Virus record (IMG/VR): IMGVR_UViG_3300046008_000291
Span: 62,001-126,000 of that record
Reading direction: 5' to 3' (one strand)
From: a virus
DNA length: 64,000 nt
Part shown: one piece after another, positions 51,255 through 63,200 of the stretch
How positions within the stretch are numbered: position 1 is the stretch's first letter
Layout: each line of letters opens with the position of its first letter
Notes under the pieces: generated by a model
The model's input: the letters and a program-made list of their open reading frames with translations, nothing else
The model's database searches: none
What the model was told of the DNA's origin: nothing
Program-made: the position numbers and the translations under genes

Positions 51255-54200
51255 ATGGCGACAAAAAAGACTTCAAATTTTCTTCCTACCATATTTCAAA
51301 CCGATACTAACAATAAGTTTTTGTCGGCAACAATGGATCAGTTAGTAACTGAGCCAAATTTAAGAAATATACACGGCTATATCGGAAGAACATTTGCTCC
51401 AACTTATAAAAGTAAAGACAGCTATGTAATCGAAAATTCAGCTGAAAGACAAAAGTATCAACTTGAACCAGGTATTGTTGTTCGCAATGATCGACAAGAA
51501 ATTACATTTTTTGCCAGTTATACTGATCTGTTAAACAAAATTGAATATTATGGTGGGCTAACTGCAAACCATGATAGATTATTTGACGACGAATATTATA
51601 GCTTTGACCCACAAATATCATTTGATAAATTTATTAATTTTAGTCAATACTACTGGCTTGCAGATGGTCCAAACGCTGTTGATGTTAACACCAGCGGAGT
51701 TGATTTAGAAAAAACCTATAATGTTGTTCGTAATGTAAGTTCGTCTCGTTACGAGTTTACATCTACTAGCCCGACAAAAAATACTCTTACTCTAGCACGT
51801 GGTGGCCGATACACATTTGAAGTTGATCAATTGGGTAATCAATTCTGGATACAAACTGAATTAGGTGTAGATGGTCTAGTAAATGCAACTCCGACAGTTA
51901 GTACACGTGATGTATTCGGAGTTATTAACAACGGTGCAGACTCGGGTACAATTACATTTAATGTGCCGCAGGCAAGTGCCCAAGACAGATATGTGTTAAT
52001 GAATGTAGTGGCCAACGTAGAGTACGCAGTGCCTCTTGCCTATGCTGATATACAAAATCATACTGTTAGTCAATTCCTTGCTGCGTTTCCAGGCTATGCA
52101 GGTGTTGCTACTCAACTCAACGGTAAAACTGCAATATTCATTGATCAAAATTTATTAACAAACCGTGGTGAAGAAGCATGGACTGTACCTAATGTTTACG
52201 ATGGCAACGGTGATATTGTGTCTGGCTATAATGCCGGCGAGGTAATACCCGAGGCACAACGTTACGGAGTTTGGCGTGTACAATTTGCAGACAGTGGTGA
52301 TATCAACGATCCATTAATTCGATTGGCCTGTGTACAAGATGTACAAATCAACGAAAAGGTCTATATCAGATCTGGTGTAGTTAATGCCAATAAAGAATTC
52401 TTTAAAGATTATGATGGATTTTTTCATGTTGTTCCTGTGATATCAAGTATACAAGATACTTTGTACTTTCAAGATGGTAACAATCCGTCTATCTATGGTA
52501 CAATTAAACTAGTTGATATCGCTGGCTGGTCTATAGATGTTGAAAATGATATTTTAGGAAAAACTACATACACCAGTCCCAATGGAGTGGTATTTACTAG
52601 CGGATTGAAAATAAGATTTGGTACTGATGCTATCCCAGCAACATATCAGGATAAGGAATATTATGTAGAAGGAGTAGGGTCTGCTACAGGCATACAATTA
52701 GTTGATACAACATTATTAGTTACACCTGAACCCTACAATGATGAGATTATCACTAATTATCCATTGAATAGAATTAGTTTAAGTGCAGTTACTACAGATG
52801 TAATCCCTGCAGGTACTGTTATTAACATTGGCACTATTGAAGTTGAAGTATATTATGAAGTTACAGTTGGATCTTTGTACATTGTTACATTGAGCGATGT
52901 ATCTTCAATAGTAAATGGATCGGCTATAACTGGAACAGGCATTGCCAGCGGAACATCAGTAATCAATACACGTCGAGACACTGTGTATCCAGAATATATT
53001 ACCATTAACAGAGCTAGTGTAGATTTAAATGCATGGTCGAGAAATAATCGATGGTTCCATCGAGATATAATCACTGCCACTGCTACCTATAACAATGAAC
53101 AATATATATTTGACCAAGACCTTCGCGCACGTCGTCCAATTGTACAGTTTGAATCAGACCTGCAATTGTTCAATTACGGCAGGATTGGAAAAGCACCAGT
53201 TGATATATTAGATACTACAACACAAGATGCATTTAATAATTTGAATGGACAGGTATTTTCTGTAGCGTTTGGAGTCACATTATTTGATGGCATGCGAGTT
53301 ATATTTGCCAACGATGTTGATCCGTTGGTTCGTAATAAAATTTTTGTACTTAATTTAGTGCAAACTGCAATTGATGGTGAAGGATTATTAACTGGGCCCA
53401 AATATATAAATTTAAATCCAGCTGCCGATGGTGCAGTTGAAACTTACGATTCTGTAGTTATAACTGATGGTGTTTACAAAGGCACTCAGTGGTGGTACAA
53501 TGGTGATACTTGGATAGCTAGTCAGCAAAAAACTAGCCTACAACAAGATCCGTTATTTGACATGTACGATAGTGCTGAACAGAGTTTTTCGCTTTATCCG
53601 TTGAGTACGTTTACCGGCACACGATTATTTGGCTACAACAGATCAAGTACCGGCACTATTTCTGATTCAGTATTGGCCTTTCCGCTGACTTACACATCAT
53701 TCCAAACTCAGGGAAATATTGAATTCATCAATTACTTTGATACTGATACGTTTAGTTATGTAGCTAATCAAACTCAACTTACTGAACGAATTGCCACAGG
53801 GTTCCTACATCAAATAGTAGATAGATACACATCACTACCAAAAAATAATTGGAATACAGTTACTGAAAAAAATAATCAATATCAATTGATTACCTATGTA
53901 TACGATGGTATTAATAGTCCATTTAAAATTGATGTCACTGTACCAGATGCAGTTACGATACCATATGTTAAAGTTTATAAAAATAATGTATTCTTAAAAA
54001 CATCTCAATGGACTTTAACAAATGGAGCATTGACATTATCCACTGCACCTACTATAGGTGATAAGATCGACATTCTAGTCTATAGTAATGAAGTAAGTGC
54101 GCTTGGGCAATACCAGATACCAAAAAATCTAGAGCTCAATGCACAAAATACTGATTTATCAACATTGACATTGGGTCAAATCAGAAATCACCTAGTGGAA

Positions 54201-57200
54201 CTAAGTCAAAATAGTACAGAGTTAGTGGGTGATGTACTCAGTGATAGTAATCTTAGAGATATTGAGATTAAATCACAAGGCGGCACCATATTACAACACA
54301 GTGCACCTTTATCGAATGCAGCATTATTTTTAGTAAATGACAGCACAAACTTTATTGACGCCGTTCGTTACGCACAGCAAGAATATGCTAGATTTAAAAA
54401 TAAATTTTTAGAGTTAAGTGTAACTTTGTCTGGCATACAACCGACTGATCCTGTGGCCAGTGTTGATTTAATCATAACCGAAATTAATAAGATTAAAAAC
54501 AGTACGTTCCCTTGGTATTACAGTGACATGATACCGTATGGTACATTAAAAAATATTGTCAATGGCGTGGGCTATACAATATTTGACCCATTGGTTCGTT
54601 CATATGAAATTACTACAACATTCGATGCCCGTGCATTAAGTAATAAAGCAGTACTTGTTTATTTAAATGATGTACAGTTAATAATAGATATAGATTATAC
54701 ATTTGATACAGATCGTCCAGCAATAACGTTTACCGACACTGTTACTTTGGAAGTTGATGACAATGTTAAAATTGTAGAATATGCAGATACTAATGGATCT
54801 TATGTACCAGAAACTCCAACTAAGTTAGGGTTATATCCTAAATTTATTCCTGAGATCTTTTTAGACGATACCTATCGTACATCCATTAATGTTATTCGCG
54901 GCCACGACGGTAGCATAACACCAGCATTTGATGATTATAGAGATGAATTTTTATTAGAGTTAGAAAAACGTATATACAATAACATCACGCTGCGTGATAT
55001 CGGTAGCTATCAAGACATTTATAACGTAATGCCGGGTAAATTTAGAAATAATGATTATTCGATAAATGAAATAAATCAATTAACGTCTAAGAATTTCCTT
55101 ATATGGATAGGCAATAATAAAATTGATTTCACAGTCAACGACACATTTGACAGCAATGATCCCTTTACATGGAATTACAGCCGTTTTGTGGATCGAATTG
55201 ATAGTGAAGCATTACCAGGTAGTTGGAGAGCATGCTATCAATATTTCTATGATACATTACGTCCGCATTTAACTCCGTGGGAGATGTTGGGTTTCTCTAC
55301 CATGCCATCATGGTGGGTAGAAGAATACGGTCCTGCACCTTATACTGGCGGCAATAAATTACTATGGGACGACCTAGAAGCTGGATTGATTAAACAAGGT
55401 ACTCGCGCAGGTATAGATACAACCTTTGCACGCCCTGGATTGTCAGAAGTTATACCAGTTGATGCAAACGGATTTTTATTAAGTCCGGCAGCAATAATGA
55501 CTGCATCATTTAATGCTACTCATGCGGCAACTGCATGGGCAGTAGGACAACAGGGACCGGTCGAAACAGCGTGGCGCCACAGCAGTGACTTTGCGTTTGC
55601 TGTACAACAAGCACTGGCATTGGCTAAACCAGCCAAGTATTTTAGTCTATTAATGGATGTGTCACGTTATTCAAAAAATACTATGTTGGAGCAATATGTA
55701 ACTGATACCAATGATCACATTAAACAAACATCACTGACATTCAATGGTGACACATCAGCTGGCACTGTGGTTAGAACCGCCGGTTATATAAACTGGATTG
55801 CTGACTTTTTAATACATCAAGGTGTAGATCCTGCTACTGTTATTACTCCGCTGATATCACATTATCAAATTAATCTTGCATATAAACTGGCCGGATTTAG
55901 TGATCAAAAATATCTACAAATTTTAGCAGAACAAAGTTCACCGACCAGTACAAATGATAGTATTATTGTACCAAATGAAAATTATAATGTACATTTGTAT
56001 AAATCGACGCCTGTTGACAAACTAGTCTACAGTGGTGTGATTATTGAAAAGACCACAAATGGCTATAGTGTACGTGGGTATAATTTAGCTAACCCGTACT
56101 TTACTATTATTCCAAGTGTGATAAATTCAAATGCATACAAAATTACTGTATTAACTAATTCAGTAACAGTGTTTAAAGATTATCAAAACTTAAAATTAAC
56201 CGTACCTTATGGGTATGAGTTTAATAGCCAACAACAAATAGCTGATTTCTTAATTAGCTACGAAAGATATTTAATGGCGCAGGGTTTTACCTTCAATGAC
56301 ACAGATGAACAACTAGGCGAAACACGCAACTGGAAACTATCAACTAAAGAATTCTTATTCTGGGCACAGCAAGGTTGGGCACCGGGCAGTATCTTAGTAT
56401 TATCACCGGTGGCTAACACAATAAATGCAGTTACAGTTGGTGCAATCACTGATGCAATTACTGATAGTCAGCATGGTTCAAAAGTATTAGATCAAAATTT
56501 TGCCTTGGTTAAAACTACAAATTACAATGTGTTACGTAGCCCAACTGCATTTAAATTAACATTGACCAATGATGCAGTTATTGGCTATATTGAATTAAAT
56601 CTAGTACAATACGAGCATGTGTTAATTTTTGATAACACCACAGTGTTTAATGATATCATTTACAAACCTGAACTTGGTAATAGACAATACAGGTTAAAAT
56701 TGATTGGACAAAAAACCGCAGACTGGGATGGCAGTTTAAGTGCGCCAGGCTTCATCTACAATTCTGGCAACATAGATGCGTGGTCCAGTAATAAAGATTA
56801 TTTAAAAGGTGACCTAGTACAATATAAAAATCAATATTATGTTGCATTGAATAATGTTACTCAAACAACTAATGCTGAATTTGCCTTTGCTTATTGGAAA
56901 CAAATTGCCGCAAGTGAAATTAAAAAAGGGCTATTGCCAAACTTTGCCACCATTGCTGCTAAATCTCAGGTATATTATGATTCATATACAAATTTTAAAG
57001 ATGCGGATCAAATCAACTACAGCCATGGATTAATTGGATTTAAAACACGTCAATATCTGTCAGATCTTGGTTTAAGTGATACGACACAAATTGAATTATA
57101 CAAAGGATTCATTAAACAAAAAGGTTCTGCTAATGCAATTAATCAATTGACCAGTGCAGAATTTAATAATTTAAGCAGTGCCATAAATTTCTATGAAGAA

Positions 57201-60200
57201 TGGGCAATACGTGTGGGCGAATATGGTGCATTAGATACAAACCCATACGTGGAAATTGCACTCGATGAAAAAGCATTTTCAGTTAATCCTGCAACTGCTA
57301 CATTTGTAACTGATTCCAGCAGTGACGGTGTAACTACATTTAACAAATCACAATTATATAAATCAACCGAGCAGTATAACGGAATTATTGCATTAGATAG
57401 AGATGCACAAAGTGATTACAATAACGATATCACTACTGCTGGATATGTAAATATCGATGATGTTGATACTACTATATTTGATCTAGCCAACTTCACTGAT
57501 TTGAACAATCAATTATCTGCAATCGGTACTGGCTATACTATATGGTGTGCAAAAGACTTTTCGCAAAACTGGAATGTATATCGAGTAACAGAAACTGATA
57601 ATACAGTTACATCAGTGGCTAACTCGTTAGATGGATATGTAACATTTACCACCACTAATCCTCATGGATTGGTTGCTGGCGACATATTTTTAGTTCGTAG
57701 TTTTGCCACTGAGTTCGACGGCTTCTATCAAGTCGACAGTGTAATAGACCTTGATAACATATTAGTCAGATACGCAGGTGACACTTCACAACTAACTACC
57801 TTAGATGGCGACGGCATGTTGTTTATTCTAGACAGTGTACGTTTTAACTACATGGAAACTGCACGTTTATATACGCCGCCGCATCAATGGAAAGTCGGTG
57901 AAAAGATTTGGATCGATGAAGATGCGGAAACTAATGCTGTACAAGGCCAGCCATTTGGTACGCAACCAAGCGGTACATGGAAAGTATACGAAAAAACACA
58001 CCCATGGGAAATGGATCAACGTCTAGTTAAAACCAATGATATGTACATTACATTTAGTAATGTGGCACTGGCCAATGCAACTAGTACATTAACCATTGGC
58101 GGAAATGCTGTGACTAATATCACAACTATTACAGGTAATGCAGTGGGCATTATATCAAATTTCCTTACTAGTAGTAATGCATCTAATGTAAGCACAAGTC
58201 AGATAGTTAGTACTAATAATATATTTCCAGCAAACACTACAGTATCTTCATTAACAACTAATAATGAATATTCTGCAAACATAGGCTACGGTCAAGCATT
58301 AAAAATGATTGACAACATCGAGCAAACTATTTTTGTCGGTACCACTTTGTATGCAAACTTATCTGTTTCTACTAACACAGGTGCAGTAAATGTATTTGAT
58401 AAAAATACTTCAAATGTCTATACTGAATCGACAACTATAACACCTGATGGTGCAAATACATTTACTTACGGTTCGCACATTGATACAGCAGTTGATCCGT
58501 TCATTGATGATGGAGTTGCCGGAAGAGAAACGTTAGCAGTTAACGCACCAACAAGTTCTGGTGCCGGCGGCGCCGCTAATGTTGGTTTAATCTATACCTA
58601 TAATAAACTTGAAGGCGAAACTGTATGGAATAGAGGACAGGTTATTACAGGCAATGTTAGTGCTGTCGATGGACAGTTTGGCTATGGCTTTGCGTTTGAT
58701 GAGTTAGGCCACTGGTTGTATGTTGGCGCTCCGTACGAAGCAACTCCAAAAGTGTATGTATATGGCTTACAACGCTTTGTAACTAAAGCTACGGGAAATG
58801 TTACTACATCTGGTTCTGTATCTACAATAACAGTACCATTTACACCCGAAGTTACTAATGATGCAAATGCACTAGTTGTGACTAGCTCAACACGTACATA
58901 CATTCCAAATATTGATTACACATTATCTGGCACAACTATAACATTTATATCTGGAAATGTTAATGGTACACTAACAATTTCACAAGGTCCGTACTACACA
59001 TTAGTTAAAACTATTAACGGACCGGCGGGCAGTGAATTTGGTTTTTGTATTGATGCTAGTTTAAACGGTGCACAACTTGGTGTTGGCGCACCAGCTGACA
59101 GTGTAATTGGCTCTAGTGGCGACTTGCTCGATGAAGCCGGCGCAGTATACGCATACGATCGTGTTATCGAAGCATTTACCAGTACAACTGGTACAGTGTA
59201 TACCACAGTAGAAACAATTGCACCTGTGTATAAAGTAACTGTTGACGGAATTGAATTGCCTCGCAGCGAATATACTGCAACCCCGGGAACTAATACAGTT
59301 ACATTAAATGTTCCATTAGGTGTTGGTAAAGTTGTCAATGTTGAAACAAATGAATTTACTCTATTAGAAAGATTGATTGGCATTGACAGTTTAGATGGTA
59401 GTCTAAATGCTATTCAAGAAGGTGCACGATTTGGTACAGCCCTGACTATCTGTTCAAACAACTGCGCATTCTATATTGGTGCTCCTTATTATAATGCCGG
59501 TACAATTTACAATACTGGTGCAGTATGGAAATTCCATAACAGAGGAACCTTGTACGGTACTAACACAGGCTATACACAAAATCCAACGTTTACTCCAGGC
59601 AATACAATTCGACTAGATAACTTCCAAATTACTGTGACTGGTACAAGTTTAGATAGTTTAATCGAAGATATTAATGATGCTAACCTATTAGGTATCACCG
59701 CAGTTAATGAAAATGGATACTTAAGATTAGACAGTGATAAAACTGTAGCTAAAAATCGCTTACGTGTCTTATCAGGCAGTGGTACAGTGTATGAAGATGC
59801 AGGCTTGGCTATATTTGCGTTCATGCAGATTATTGTTAACCCATATCGTAGTAACAATGAATATTTTGGTACTAAAGTTATCTTGGCTCGCAATGCATAC
59901 ATGCTGGTTATTAGTAGTGAACGTGGAACAACAAAACATTATGCTACATTTGATGCGCATACAGACTTATTATATCCTAACGCACCTGAATATATTATTG
60001 ACACTGACCCAACCAGTCTAACCTATAACGAATTAATAGTAAATCCAGAACAATATCTATTAGATTCAACTAGCACACTGCACAATATTAACACAACACT
60101 CGATGATGATTCTACAGCACTATTAGACGAAGTTAAAGCAAGTGGTAGTGTTTACACATATGAATTATATGATGACCCACGTGACCATGTTGAGAATCCA

Positions 60201-63200
60201 GGACGTTATGCATTCTGTCAACAACTCGATCCAACAGATTTAAACTCAGGCGACGGATTTGGCGCGGCATTTGATGTAATCGGTGGACATATTGTAGTAA
60301 GTGCACCAACTGATGATACTACTATAGAAAATGGTGGCAGTATCTACTTGTTTAACAATCCGACTGGTCGTCGTGGTTGGAGTTTAATTAGATATCAAGA
60401 GCCACGTGTAGACATCGAATCAGTTACTAGAATGTATCTATACAGTAATTTAACAAATACTATTTTAACATCATTGGAATTCATTGATCCTGCCAAAGGC
60501 AAAATCCTCGGTCGTGCAGATCAGGAAATATCATACAAAACTGGCTATGATCCGGCAATATACAATCGCGGAACAAACACCGCAGTTAGCCTAAACGATA
60601 ATATATTCTGGAGTACTACTCAAGTTGGTGAAGTGTGGTGGAATCTAAGTCAACTTAGTTACATAGATTATGAGCAAGATACATTAACATATCGCAGTAT
60701 TAATTGGGGTAATTTATTCCCTGGATCAACTGTGGAAGTGTTAGAGTGGGTAGAAAGTATATATCTACCTAGTGCTTATGTTGCCAACGGTGGTGATGGC
60801 GTGCCTAAATATGCCGATGATAGTGCTTATGTTGAACTTGTTTATGTTGATCAAGTTACTAACATTATTAGTATTAAATATTTCTACTGGGTCAAAGATA
60901 AAACAACTGTTGATCCAACTAACGAAACTAGACAATTGACCACAACATCAATACAGGATATAATACAAAATCCAAAAAATCAAGGCATTCCGTATGCGGC
61001 AGTTATACAGAATAATTCAGTTGTTGTATATAATGTAGCTGATTATCTGTCTGCGCAAACTACTATATTGCACCTTGACTATAATACAGTTAAGAATACT
61101 AATATTATTCATAGTGAATATGAACTAGTACAAAAAGGAAATGCAGATAGTATAATATCTCCTAAGATTATTAATAAATTAATTGATAGTCTGGCTGGTA
61201 TCGATATACTGGGTGCAGAGGTGCCTGACCCAACACTAAGCGTTGCTGATAAATTTGGCTTAGGCACAAGACCACGTCAGGCTATATTTGCTGACAGAAT
61301 TGCTGCCTATGCTAACTTAGTAGAATATGCTAACAGTATTTTGATAACTAAACCGATTACAAGAAACTGTGACCTAACTACTATTAGTTCAGCTGAAGCA
61401 GAGCCTAGTTTTAAATTGGGAGAGTACGATTTAAAAATTGAAACAGAAATAGAATTAGATTATCTCGATGTGGCATTATTAACCGCAGGATACAAAGTTT
61501 TAGTAAATCAAGATACTACCCAGGATAATTTATGGGTATTATATGAATTGTCTGCGGATAAAACTTGGACCGCTATTAGAACACAAAGTTACAAAACCGA
61601 CTTGTATTGGGATTATGTTGATTGGTATGCGCCCGGTTATGGTACAGATACTCAACTTGAATATGTAGTTGACACATTAACTGATGCATTAAAATTACCA
61701 GTAGCAGTCGGCGATGATGTTTTAGTCAGAGTTGCCAACGGAGTCAATCGCGGATGGAATTTACTTGTTCTCAATGGCAATAATCAATTTGATGTAGTCG
61801 GTATACAAGACGGAACTATTCAATTAAAAACATCAAATGGTAATTTTGTTAACAATAAAACCCCAACTACTGAAATTCGTTATATAATTACTGCACTTAA
61901 AGATGATATTTTTGTTGGCGAGTTAGACACAGAATTTAATAAATTATTCTTTGTAATGATTAACTATCTATTCAATGAACAAAAATATGTTGACTGGATA
62001 TTTAAAACTAGTTTTATTAGTGTATCGCATAAATTGCGTTCACTATTACAATATCCTAATTATATTAAAGATAATCAAACGTATTATGAAAGTTATATTA
62101 CTGAGGTTAAACCGTATTCAACTAAAATACGTGAATACTCTATTAACTATGACAGTACTGATGAATTTGCAGGCAGTGTAACTGACTTCGATCTATCTCC
62201 ATATTACGATACGGATACTAAAATATTCCGTAGCCCTAGTGGTGAAGATGTAATCAAAGACGAGGCTCTATGGCAAACTGACACATACAATCAATGGTAT
62301 GCAAATAGAAATCATCGTGTTGAAAGTATCGTAGTAGAATACGGTGGAAGTGGCTACACATCAGAACCGATAGTTACTATTGTCGATGGTGGACTTGCAG
62401 CCACAGGCGCAACTGCCCGTGCAATTATTGATTTTGACTCAGGCGCAGTAACTAGCATTGAACTTTTAACATCTGGCAGTGGATATTATATAACACCGAC
62501 CGTGATTATTAATGGTGGATGCACTATACCTGCAACTGCGTATGCAATACTTAAAAACAAACAAGTTAGAAGTGTTAATACAACATTAAAATTTGATAGA
62601 GTTAGTTACACTAGTTCTGTGCAGGAATGGGCCGCTAACACTGCTTATACTGCTGGTGATATTGTAACTCATGTGGGTTCACTGGCCGGTGCTGTTCGTC
62701 ATGCATTTATAGTAAATGCAAACATAACATCGGGATCTACGTTTGTACACACTGAGGATTATACACGATACAGTTCGGCTAATTTTACCAATGCAAATGA
62801 TCGTATTGTAGGATACTACGAACCAACTGCTGCCATGCCTGCAATCGAAACGATTAATAAAGATATTACAATCGCGGCCTCTGTCACAAACTCCAATGTA
62901 TTATTTGTAACAGCCACTCCTGGATTGCATAAAAATATGACTATTAGCAGTAATTCTGCTAATGCAACAATAATCACTGAAGCAGTATCTGGAATATTAT
63001 TATTAAGTGGTAATATCTCTGCCAACGTCGGTGATTATTTAACTCAAACCAGGGTATCAAACATATATAATGTTACTAGCAATGTTGCTACATCATATTG
63101 GGCAAATGTATTTGTAACAGCTAATGTACAGATCCTCACAACTCTGCCTGCAATATTTGGAAATATAACCAATGCATATCGTGTAGGCGCATACTTAACT

